Assembly (NCBI RefSeq): GCF_009912395.1
Contig: NZ_WNDO01000012.1
Span: forward strand, 62,001 to 126,000
Direction of reading: 5' to 3'
DNA: 64,000 nt
Source of the DNA: Luteibacter sp.
Lineage (GTDB): Bacteria; Pseudomonadota; Gammaproteobacteria; Xanthomonadales; Rhodanobacteraceae
The notes beneath the pieces were generated by a model. The model was given only the letters and a program-made list of their open reading frames with translations, made no database searches and was not told where the DNA came from. This document shows positions 51,823 to 58,750 of this stretch, piece by piece (the stretch's first letter is position 1; every line of letters begins with the position of its first letter). The position numbers and the translations under genes were made by a program.

Positions 51823-53925
51823 ATGCACACCCTGCCAGCACGGCGCCATCTTGGCGTCGCCTTGGCCCTCGCGCTTTGCGCCGGCCACGCCCACGCCGAA
51901 GACGACCAGGACAAGAGCCGCACGCTCGACGCCGTCGTGGTGAAAGGCACCGTCCTCGGCGCGTCGCGCAGCGAAGACGTGCAGCATTACGCGGGCAGCC
52001 GCCAGGTGATCGCGCGCGAAACGCTCGACACCGGTGCGAACCGTTCGCTCGACGACGCCTTGCAGCGTGTCCCGGGCGTCAAGATCTTCGACGAGACCGG
52101 CACCGGTGCGTTGCCGCAGATCGCGCTGCGCGGCCTGTACGAGAGCCGCAGCGGTCGCGTCCAGGCCTTACTCGACGGCATTCCGCTGTCGCTGGCGCCG
52201 TACGGGCAGACCAGCCTTTCGCTGTTCCCCGTCACGCTGAACCAGATCGACCGTATCGATATCGTCCGCGGCGGCGCGGCCGTGCAGTACGGCCCCAACA
52301 ACGTCGGCGGCGTGATCAACCTCGTCAGTAAGCCGATCCCCGAGCGCTGGACCTCCATCCTGGGCGAACGCATCACGGCCTACGGTCGCGGCCAGATGCT
52401 GAAGGACACCTCGTTTTCCACCGGTGGCTACCTCAGCCCGAACTTCGGCCTCCAGGTGGATGCCGACTGGCAGAAGGGCGAGTACTTCCGCGAGCACAGT
52501 GGCACCAACGTGAAGAACGTCCGCCTGCGCAGCGAGTGGTGGCTGGGCGACGACAAGGTCATCAAGGCCGACGTGCAGCGCTACGTGGCCCACATGGAGC
52601 TGGCCGGGGCGCTCTCCGTGCCCGATTACCTGCGCGATCCGCGCCAGGCCACGCGCCCGCTGGACCGCTTCAAGGGCACGACGACCCGCGCGTCGTTCAC
52701 CTACGAGCAGGACCTGGGTAACTGGTGGATCTTCGATAGCTCGCAGTTCACCTGGACCAACTTCAGTGCCGACAGCGAGCGTAACTTCATCGTGGGCATG
52801 CGCCGTTCGTCGGCGGAAACCTGGCGCGACGACCTGCTGCCGCAGTTGCTGCAGAGCGCGCCGCGTGGGTTCAAGGTGTATGGCACCCAGCCGCAATTCA
52901 ACCTGCACATCGACAGCGGCGGCGTGACCCAGCAATGGACCGTCGGTGCCCGCGCCGTCCGTGAGGACATCGATTTCGTCGTCGGCAACACCGGCCTGGA
53001 TAACGGCGTCTACACGCTCGTTCGCGACTGGGGTTTCAAGGACCGGGCCTGGGCGGCGTACATCAGCAATGCCATCGGCTTCATGGACGACCGTTTCACC
53101 GTGACGCCCGGCGTGCGTTACGAGCACCTCGACGCAACCTATCGCAACCGCGCCAACGGCGTGTCGTTCGAAAACAACGTGCGCAACTGGTTGCCGGGCC
53201 TCACCCTCGGCTTCAAGGCCTCGGACAAGTGGTACGTATACGCCGATGCCCAGCGCTCGCTTCGCGCGCCGCAGGTCACGCAGATCGTCTTCGGCGACAA
53301 CCTCGATTCCGAACTGGCTTGGAACTACGAGCTGGGTGCGCGCTTCACGCCGACCTCGCGCACGATGATCCACGCGGACGTCTATCGCATCGACTTCGAC
53401 AAGCAGATCCAGCTCGACAACACCACGCGTACCTACGGCAACATCGGCAAGACGATCCACCAGGGTCTCGAAGCCGACATCGAGTGGTCGCCGGAAGCAC
53501 TTGATGGCCTGAAGCTCAACCTGGGCTACGCCTATCTCGATGCTGCGCAGAAGTCGGGCCAATTCGACGGCAAGCGCGTGCCCTACACCTCGCGCAACCA
53601 GGTGACCCTGGGCGCCTCGTACACCGCGGGACCCACGGTTTATGCCCTGTCGGGCTACTACTTCAGCAAGTCCTACAGCGACACGGCCAACACCAAGGCC
53701 GAAAACGCCATCGCTTCCATCGGACAGTTGCCGTCGTATGCGGTGTGGAACGCCCAGGTCACGCACACCTTCGCCACCTGGGGCACTTCGTCGCTGAAGG
53801 GCTCGCTGGCGCTAAATAATATGTTCGACAAGAAGTACTGGTTCCGCGGCATCGACACCAGCCCCTGGGGCCGCCAACCCGCCCCCAGCCGCAGTGTCAC
53901 CCTGGGCGCAGAACTCACTTTCTAA
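51823..53925 (+). CDS. TonB-dependent siderophore/ferric-dicitrate-type receptor (FecA-like)
   Basis: This 700-residue outer-membrane receptor has a signal peptide at 1-25. The TonB-box region (LDAVVVKGTVLGAS) is followed by a plug domain (NRSLDDALQRVPGVKIFDE, LPQIALRGLYESRSGRVQALLDG, IDIVRGGAAVQYGPNNVGGVINLVS) and a 22-strand barrel ending SVTLGAELTF. The plug is like FecA/ferric-siderophore receptors. No N-terminal sigma-signalling domain precedes the plug, so there is no FecIR-type cascade. The Fur-like palindrome upstream supports iron uptake. It is a single-gene unit flanked by a terminator upstream and a REP-like element downstream. Confidence 0.93.
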   Translation: MHTLPARRHLGVALALALCAGHAHAEDDQDKSRTLDAVVVKGTVLGASRSEDVQHYAGSRQVIARETLDTGANRSLDDALQRVPGVKIFDETGTGALPQIALRGLYESRSGRVQALLDGIPLSLAPYGQTSLSLFPVTLNQIDRIDIVRGGAAVQYGPNNVGGVINLVSKPIPERWTSILGERITAYGRGQMLKDTSFSTGGYLSPNFGLQVDADWQKGEYFREHSGTNVKNVRLRSEWWLGDDKVIKADVQRYVAHMELAGALSVPDYLRDPRQATRPLDRFKGTTTRASFTYEQDLGNWWIFDSSQFTWTNFSADSERNFIVGMRRSSAETWRDDLLPQLLQSAPRGFKVYGTQPQFNLHIDSGGVTQQWTVGARAVREDIDFVVGNTGLDNGVYTLVRDWGFKDRAWAAYISNAIGFMDDRFTVTPGVRYEHLDATYRNRANGVSFENNVRNWLPGLTLGFKASDKWYVYADAQRSLRAPQVTQIVFGDNLDSELAWNYELGARFTPTSRTMIHADVYRIDFDKQIQLDNTTRTYGNIGKTIHQGLEADIEWSPEALDGLKLNLGYAYLDAAQKSGQFDGKRVPYTSRNQVTLGASYTAGPTVYALSGYYFSKSYSDTANTKAENAIASIGQLPSYAVWNAQVTHTFATWGTSSLKGSLALNNMFDKKYWFRGIDTSPWGRQPAPSRSVTLGAELTF

Positions 53926-53935
53926 CCCCACTCCC

Positions 53936-53984
53936 TGTAGGAGCGCGCCTGAGCGCGACCGGTCACCGCGAAACCCGGTCGCGC
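53936..53984. repeat. REP-like element after the siderophore receptor gene
   Basis: The sequence starts TGTAGGAGCGCGC, the same head as the large inverted repeat at 58611-58694. It has a 10-bp stem (GCGCGACCGG at 53953-53962 with CCGGTCGCGC at 53975-53984) and a 12-base loop. This is a REP-type palindrome and may also help end transcription. It borders the low-GC Rhs cassette. Confidence 0.7.
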
Positions 53985-54051
53985 GCAGCAGCTGCGAAGA
54001 TGCACAACAGGAAAAGGCACGCTTTAGCAGGATCGCCTGCGGACGTCACCA

Positions 54052-54519
54052 CTACTCACCCTCGGGCCCCTTCTTTGTCGGCCATGGCTGGCCTTCCGCT
54101 TGCCCCAATCCCTTGATGGCAGTGAGCGCTCCAGCACTTCGGAACGAACCGTACCCGGTCACATCCAGTGGTTCTGCAATATATCGTCCTTCAAGGTAGA
54201 CATAATGACCCTCGTACGGCTTGAGAGCCTTGGCCACGTCCTCGGATATCGCGCCCATGACGAGGATTCCGGCCGAAGCATCGCGCATTTCGTAAGCGTC
54301 TCGGGACGCGAACAACATGGGGCGCACGCCGCCTACATAGAAGCCCCTCACAAACACGGGCTTTCGATCAAATAGTTCGCTTCGCGCGATCAGTGTGGTG
54401 AACGCGACGGGGCATATCTCACCCCCACCCGAGCCCCTTTTGAAGCACGCATCTGCAGGGCTGCTTGCGATGGAGGCGGCAGAACAAAGCGCGCAGATCC
54501 AGAAGGCAAGTAGTCTCAT
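54052..54519 (-). CDS. Small exported protein coupled to the Rhs gene, putative immunity protein
   Basis: This 155-residue protein has a signal peptide (1-25, ending SPADA), so it acts in the periplasm or beyond. A compact beta-rich body follows (FDRKPVFVRGFYVGGVRPML, FASRDAYEMRD, YEGHYVYLEGRYI) and a charged tail. The start overlaps the Rhs-core gene stop by ATGA, the usual coupling of toxin and immunity genes, and it shares that gene's lower GC. No family is recognised. Immunity function is inferred from position alone. Its periplasmic location would suit a toxin domain acting in that compartment or arriving from outside. Confidence 0.6.
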   Translation of the reverse strand: MRLLAFWICALCSAASIASSPADACFKRGSGGGEICPVAFTTLIARSELFDRKPVFVRGFYVGGVRPMLFASRDAYEMRDASAGILVMGAISEDVAKALKPYEGHYVYLEGRYIAEPLDVTGYGSFRSAGALTAIKGLGQAEGQPWPTKKGPEGE

Positions 54520-55538
54520 CTGGCCTCTCCTCGAATGGTTGTGATGCCATCCCCAAGCTGTCGTTGTCCGTGCCTGTCTACATCCGATTTAAATGACCGG
54601 TAATCCCACCCGTAAATAGTCCCATTGGGTAGGGATACGTAACCGTTGATTCCATTGTTGAAGTAGCGCACGAGGTCTCCGTGACCGTAATCACCACTTC
54701 TGACTGCAGCACTCTGTAGCGGAAGGGCTACGGCCGTTCTTCCGGAGAAACTATTGTTATCCGGGTGAGTGTGGATCTCCCCCTGCTTTCTATCGGGATC
54801 CAGCACGTTACGCAACATGAGTATGTCGATCGTGTTGCGGTCGCCGGTGCTGTACGAATTCGACGAAGAGTAGCCCGTACCATTTCTGAATAGAATGTCC
54901 GCGCCAATCTCGACCTTGAGCCTGTTTGTTATGGGTTGAACTACATCGGACCAAGCAATCGACAGTGCGCCTGCGGATCCATAGGATGAACCAAGGACGC
55001 CGGCGGATATCAGGGCTTTGTCCGCGAGCTTGCTGGCCCGCAGTCCTTGAGTGAACCTTTCGCCGTCTCCAGGGCCGATGTTTTCGCAGCGGTAAATTTC
55101 GCAGTTGATCTGCTCGCCGCTCATTCCCTCTGCATAGAGGCCTGTGTAATCAGCGAGAGTCGCAGGGCTGTTTGCGGCGTACGTGAAACGATTAAAAGTG
55201 AATCCCCGCCCCGCGGCAAGATCGAGAGGGTCGGGACTTAAGAATCTTCCCATAGAGGGGTCGTAGTAGCGAGCCTGCATGTAAACGTAATCCGATTCCG
55301 CATCAGTTACGTGACCAACAAATCCCGCTTGATTCGCCCGAGAGTCCATGGCTTCACGGCCAAATGGTGTGTATTCAGCTTTGGATCGAAGATTTCCATT
55401 TGCATCAGTAGTTGCAAGCACATTTCCTTGAGGGTCAGTGTAGTAATAAGTGACCTCTTCGGTAGCTAATGCTGGCTGAGTGGCTACCAGTGCTAATAAA
55501 TAGGCCGATAGAAAACTTGCACGTCTTTGGATGTCCAA
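54516..55538 (-). CDS. Short exported Rhs-core protein with JAB/DUF4329-like C-terminus
   Basis: This 340-residue protein has a signal peptide (IQRRASFLSAYLLALVATQP, cut after ALA). Only one Rhs/YD repeat is present (YYYTDPQGNVLATTDANG) before the Rhs-associated core (QARYYDPSMGRFLSPDPLDL, then YAANSPATLADYTGLYAE). From about residue 200 a variable C-terminal domain follows with GEIHTHPDNN and YGHGDLVRYFNNGINGYVSLPNGTIYGWDY. It fits JAB/DUF4329-type deubiquitinase-peptidase-like domains: His-x-His plus a downstream Asp, with the Ser of the motif absent. TTG 55538 is chosen: AGGGGG lies 6 bases upstream; the longer frame begins inside a terminator hairpin. Lower GC than the neighbours marks it as acquired. 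It is likely a polymorphic-toxin cassette or remnant. Confidence 0.8.
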   Translation of the reverse strand: MDIQRRASFLSAYLLALVATQPALATEEVTYYYTDPQGNVLATTDANGNLRSKAEYTPFGREAMDSRANQAGFVGHVTDAESDYVYMQARYYDPSMGRFLSPDPLDLAAGRGFTFNRFTYAANSPATLADYTGLYAEGMSGEQINCEIYRCENIGPGDGERFTQGLRASKLADKALISAGVLGSSYGSAGALSIAWSDVVQPITNRLKVEIGADILFRNGTGYSSSNSYSTGDRNTIDILMLRNVLDPDRKQGEIHTHPDNNSFSGRTAVALPLQSAAVRSGDYGHGDLVRYFNNGINGYVSLPNGTIYGWDYRSFKSDVDRHGQRQLGDGITTIRGEAR

Positions 55539-55626
55539 TTCCAGCCCCCTGTTGATGACTCCTCGTTGATCACGATAAAGGACGTCACGAGTGATGGGCA
55601 AGAGTGCCCGTGGCGAGGGGGCGGGC

Positions 55627-55666
55627 AAAAAAAAGACACTAGCCACAGGGCTAGTGTCTTTTTTTT
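55627..55666. terminator. Bidirectional terminator between the ABC operon and the Rhs cassette
   Basis: Perfect 10-bp stem GACACTAGCC/GGCTAGTGTC at 55635-55658 with a 4-base loop, flanked by eight A and eight T. It ends the ABC-transporter operon (minus strand) 15 bases after the permease stop and insulates the Rhs gene downstream. Confidence 0.95.
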
Positions 55667-55680
55667 GGGTGTTGCGGGGC

Positions 55681-56625
55681 TCAGCTCTCGTCCCGCCACC
55701 GCCTGAACCAGATGGCCCCCGCGATCATCGCGATCCCTGCGATGGCACCGATCCACAGCGAGGGCTGGGCAAGGGTGCTGTAGTGGTAGGCGAGGTTGAC
55801 CTTGTCGAGCGCCGCAGCTGGATTGCTGGTGTCGAGGCCGGCGAGGGACGAGGCCTCGGTCAACCAGCCGCCGGGAATCAGTCCGCCAAGCAGGCGACCC
55901 GCCACGTAGTGCCAGTAGTTGCTGGAGATGCCGTGCACGCCACCCATCAGGCCCATCCAGGCGATGACCGCGCCGGTGCCCAGGGGTAGGGCGATGGCCC
56001 AGAGGAACGGCTTGCTGCGGGCCCAGGCAGAGCAGAGCATCAGCCAGCCGACGGTAGGCAGGGCCCAGATCGCATACAGCGGGATCAGCAGCACGAGGTT
56101 GACGATGACCTTGAGCGGGTGGGCCTGCATCAGCAGCGGCCAGATGGAGATGCCGTGGTACGTGCCGACCATGGCGAACATGATCGCCAGCATGAGGCCG
56201 GTGACGACACCTACAACCACCGCGACCGCTGGCGCCACAAGGATCGCGCTGGCGACCTTGGACAGCACCGTGTCGGTATCTGACAGCGGCAGCGACTTCC
56301 AGAACAGGATGCTGCGATCGCGCCGGTCGTCGTACAGGGCGCCCAGGCAGTAGAAGAACACCACGATGGCGGTGACGATCAGCACCAGGTAGGTCATGCC
56401 GTAGAGCAGGCCATCGATGACCGCGCCGGCCTGGACCAGGTCCGCGTCTTCATAGGCACGGGAGAAGTTACTGTGGAAGTTGCCCATGGCGGTATGGGCC
56501 TCGCCCACCGCGATGAGCATCGCATTGAGCACAAAGGCGATGGCGCCCGCCACGATCGGCGCGGTGATGAAGCCGCCCTTGTGCTCCCAGAATTCGCGCT
56601 TGACCAGCCAGTAGAAGGTTTTCAT
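55681..56625 (-). CDS. ABC-2-type transporter membrane protein
   Basis: This 314-residue inner-membrane protein has about six to seven helices (APIVAGAIAFVLNAMLIAVG; MTYLVLIVTAIVVFFYCLGAL; ATAILVAPAVAVVVGVV-like middle; IGAIAGIAMIAGAIWFRRW end) and a cytoplasmic-side DDRRDRSILFWKSLPLSDTDTVLSK, typical of ABC-2 permeases. Gene order behind a YtrA regulator and ATPase matches ytr-type operons (Bacillus YtrABCDEF and relatives), which are switched on by cell-envelope stress. It overlaps the ATPase gene by 4 bases and ends at the strong terminator. Confidence 0.9.
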   Translation of the reverse strand: MKTFYWLVKREFWEHKGGFITAPIVAGAIAFVLNAMLIAVGEAHTAMGNFHSNFSRAYEDADLVQAGAVIDGLLYGMTYLVLIVTAIVVFFYCLGALYDDRRDRSILFWKSLPLSDTDTVLSKVASAILVAPAVAVVVGVVTGLMLAIMFAMVGTYHGISIWPLLMQAHPLKVIVNLVLLIPLYAIWALPTVGWLMLCSAWARSKPFLWAIALPLGTGAVIAWMGLMGGVHGISSNYWHYVAGRLLGGLIPGGWLTEASSLAGLDTSNPAAALDKVNLAYHYSTLAQPSLWIGAIAGIAMIAGAIWFRRWRDES

Positions 56626-57479
56626 GCGTAGGTGCCCTTCATGGTGGCGACGAAGAGGTCGCCGATCGATGGGCGTCGTACCTCGCCCAGGCGTTCCAGC
56701 TCGGGCCGGCTGACGTTGTCGAACAGGAAGATGCTCTTGCCGAACACTTGGCGCTCGTCCAGCGGTTTCAGCTCGCGGGCGGCGGCGGCCATGTCAGCGC
56801 TGACCAGCACCTCGGCGAAGCGTTCGCCCACGGCCTCCATGTCGGCGTCGAGCACGATCTTGCCATCGCGGATGAACATCAGGTCGGTGAGGATATGTTC
56901 GATCTCCTCGACCTGGTGGGTGGTGACCAGGATCGTCTTGTCCTCGTCGAAGTAGTCTTCCAGGAGCGTCTGGTAAAACTGCTTGCGATAGAGGATATCG
57001 AGGCCGAGCGTCGGCTCGTCCAGCACCAGCAGTTTCGCGTCGATGGACATCACCAAGGCCAGGTGCAACTGCACGATCATGCCCTTGGAGAGCTGCTTCA
57101 CGCGCTGCTTCGGCTGCAGCTTGGTTCGCGCCAGGAAGCTTTCGCACTTGGCCCGGTCGAAACGGGGATGGGTGTTGGCGACAAAGTCGATCGCTTCGCC
57201 CACGCGCAGCCAGCGGGGCAGGACGGCCACGTCGGCGATGAAACAGACCTGCTCCATCAGTCGGTCGCGATCCTTGCGCGGGTCGAGTCCCAGGACGTCC
57301 AGGTGGCCGTCGAACGTAGTGAGACCGAGGATGGCCTTCAGTGCCGTGGTCTTGCCGGCGCCGTTCGGACCGATCAGGCCCACGATGCGCCCGGCGCCGA
57401 TCTGGAACGACGCGCCGTCCAGCGCCAGTTGCGACTTGTAGCGCTTGGTCAGGCCATTGGCGGTGACGACCGCGGTCAT
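56622..57479 (-). CDS. ABC transporter ATPase, YtrB-like
   Basis: This 285-residue ATPase has Walker A GLIGPNGAGKTTALKAILGL, signature QLSKGMIVQLHLALVM (QLSKGM, a degenerate LSGGQ typical of this subgroup), Walker B LLVLDEPTLGLD and the switch His in VTTHQVEEIEHIL. The C-terminal domain is short. ATG 57479 overlaps the regulator stop by ATGA and the frame upstream is non-coding. It should energise the permease encoded next. Confidence 0.93.
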   Translation of the reverse strand: MTAVVTANGLTKRYKSQLALDGASFQIGAGRIVGLIGPNGAGKTTALKAILGLTTFDGHLDVLGLDPRKDRDRLMEQVCFIADVAVLPRWLRVGEAIDFVANTHPRFDRAKCESFLARTKLQPKQRVKQLSKGMIVQLHLALVMSIDAKLLVLDEPTLGLDILYRKQFYQTLLEDYFDEDKTILVTTHQVEEIEHILTDLMFIRDGKIVLDADMEAVGERFAEVLVSADMAAAARELKPLDERQVFGKSIFLFDNVSRPELERLGEVRRPSIGDLFVATMKGTYA

Positions 57480-57850
57480 GACGCGTCCTCCGCGGGGCCA
57501 TCGGCCTCCCGCATAAGGGTTTTCAGGTCGAGGCCCATGCGCTGGAGGCGGGCGTACAGCGCCGGCCATTCTTCGCGCAGGAAGCGCTCCCTCTCACTCT
57601 TGAGCAGCGCGTCGCGCGCTCCATCGATCACGAACATGCCAAGACCCCTCCGTTTCTCAACCAATTGTTCGTCGACCAGCTCCTGGTACGCCTTGGACAC
57701 GGTGAGGGGGTTGATCTGGAAATCCCCCGCGACCTGGCGGACCGACGGCAGCGGATCGCCTTCGTTCAAGGCGCCATCCAGGATCATCGCCACGACGCGT
57801 TCGCGTAGCTGGCGGTAGATCGGGATGCTGTCGTTCCAGGTGATGGACAT
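57476..57850 (-). CDS. GntR-family regulator, YtrA subfamily
   Basis: This 124-residue protein has an N-terminal GntR winged helix (PIYRQLRERVVAMILDGALN, LPSVRQVAGDFQINPLTVSK, RRGLGMFVIDGAR) and only a short helical tail (RERFLREEWPALYARLQRMG), the hallmark of the YtrA subfamily, which usually represses its own ABC-transporter operon and lacks a large ligand domain. ATG 57850 follows GAAGGA; the next upstream TTG sits right after that site and is rejected. It overlaps the ATPase by 4 bases and lies 5 bases after the 111-residue mini-protein. A near-perfect palindrome at the operon promoter is its probable operator. Confidence 0.95.
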   Translation of the reverse strand: MSITWNDSIPIYRQLRERVVAMILDGALNEGDPLPSVRQVAGDFQINPLTVSKAYQELVDEQLVEKRRGLGMFVIDGARDALLKSERERFLREEWPALYARLQRMGLDLKTLMREADGPAEDAS

Positions 57851-57855
57851 GTAGT

Positions 57856-58191
57856 TCAATCCTTCGCCGAGTGGCGCAGTGCGTTCCCAAACGAATAGTA
57901 AGGCATGCTCAGCTGGGCACCGATGATGGCGGCGGCACGATCTTCGGCGCTGCGCTTGATGGCGTCGGCGGCCGAGCCGAGGGACGCCTCGGTGGCGAGC
58001 ATGGCCTGTCGTACATCGGCGTCCGTCGGGCGGACAGTCAGCGACGGCAGGTCGACAACCCGGACGCCGTTGATGAAATGCGGTTCGGCGGACATGAGGG
58101 CCGCGCGGTCATCGAAGGAGCGCAGGGCGAACACGCTGGTCCCGGCGATCAGGATGGACGCGGTAAGGGCGATGAAGTTCGGCGCTTTCAT
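57856..58191 (-). CDS. Small membrane-anchored protein, paralogue of the 62-aa protein
   Basis: This 111-residue protein has a single N-terminal hydrophobic segment (FIALTASILIAGTSVFAL) and a polar, helix-rich rest. Residues 1-55 match the 62-residue neighbour: M-x-x-PN-[FY]-[IL]-AL-x-AS, then FINGVRVVDLPSLTV against EINGTHVTDLAPVVV. It is therefore a duplicated gene with an extra C-terminal helical tail (ADAIKRSAEDRAAAIIGAQL). The hydrophobic segment ends without a clear cleavage site, so anchoring in the inner membrane facing the periplasm is likely. It is inside the YtrA operon, between its paralogue and the regulator gene. Function unknown; candidate sensor or partner of the ABC transporter. 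Confidence 0.75.
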   Translation of the reverse strand: MKAPNFIALTASILIAGTSVFALRSFDDRAALMSAEPHFINGVRVVDLPSLTVRPTDADVRQAMLATEASLGSAADAIKRSAEDRAAAIIGAQLSMPYYSFGNALRHSAKD

Positions 58192-58230
58192 GGTTCTACG
58201 ACTCCGATGACGTTCGGACGACTGTCCGGT

Positions 58231-58419
58231 TTAGAGAGCTGCGACGGTGTCGGCGTTGGCGTAGACGACAACCGGGGCCAGGTCGGTGACGTGGGTGCCG
58301 TTGATCTCGGTCAGCGGGGCGGTCTTGGTCGACGTGCTGCTGAACATGGCGAGCGAGGCGGCGGCGATGGCGAAAGAGGCGGCCAGGGCGAGGTAGTTGG
58401 GGCGGTTCATGGCGTTCAT
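58231..58419 (-). CDS. 62-aa membrane-anchored mini-protein, first gene of the YtrA operon
   Basis: This 62-residue protein has one hydrophobic N-terminal helix (YLALAASFAIAAASLAMF) and a short polar tail with the INGTHVTDLAPVVV motif shared with the 111-residue neighbour. GAGGAG lies 8 bases before ATG 58419, and a strong promoter plus palindromic operator sits 32-72 bases upstream, so the gene is real and first in the operon. It is too small for an enzyme. Paired with the paralogue, it looks like a periplasm-facing accessory of the ABC transporter. I know no named family. Confidence 0.75.
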   Translation of the reverse strand: MNAMNRPNYLALAASFAIAAASLAMFSSTSTKTAPLTEINGTHVTDLAPVVVYANADTVAAL

Positions 58420-58450
58420 GGTGCTTTCTCCTCTAGTGATCTGGGTGACC

Positions 58451-58491
58451 GGTGTTGTAGTGAACTATAACACCAGATTTGAGGCCGTCAA
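58451..58491 (-). promoter_or_regulatory. Promoter and YtrA-type operator of the ABC operon
   Basis: On the minus strand TTGACG (58486-58491) and TATAGT (58464-58469) are separated by 16 bases, a good sigma-70 promoter. Overlapping the -10 box, 58451-58474 is a 24-bp dyad with outer arms GGTGTT/AACACC and inner arms TAGT/ACTA; only one base pair of the dyad does not match. This is the layout of a self-repressing GntR/YtrA operon, and the 124-residue regulator encoded downstream is the likely ligand. Confidence 0.8.
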
Positions 58492-58610
58492 TCGAAATTT
58501 CGTGAATTTCCATATGACTTATGGCCTAGGCCCGGGCGGGGTGTGCTGGTGAGGTAGCGCTCCGGGCAGGCATGAGATGCACCGATTCCGGAAAGGGTTT
58601 ACATGCTGCT

Positions 58611-58694
58611 TTTGTAGGAGCGCGCTTGCGCGCGACCGGTACGGGTAGAAGCGTCCCGGCGATCCCGGGTTGCGCGCAAGCGCGCTCCTACAAA
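58611..58694. repeat. REPIN-like inverted pair of REP sequences
   Basis: Perfect 23-bp inverted arms (58611-58633 and 58672-58694) start TTTGTAGGAGCGCGC and enclose a 38-base centre. Each arm is itself a small palindrome (GCGCGC around CTTG). The head TGTAGGAGCGCGC is shared with the element at 53936. Such REPINs are mobilised by RAYT transposases encoded elsewhere. It fills the 330-base gene-free stretch between the ABC operon start and the broken TonB receptor, next to nothing else recognisable. Confidence 0.85.
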
Positions 58695-58750
58695 AGCGAA
58701 CGACCGGCTCCTTGCGGGGCCGGCCGTCGCTGGACTACCTGTGCTTCGCC

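Noticed and set aside
55539-55646. N-terminal extension of the Rhs-core protein
   Set aside because: The extension would start with GTG inside the bidirectional terminator hairpin; TTG 55538 has an AGGGGG site and opens directly into a signal peptide.
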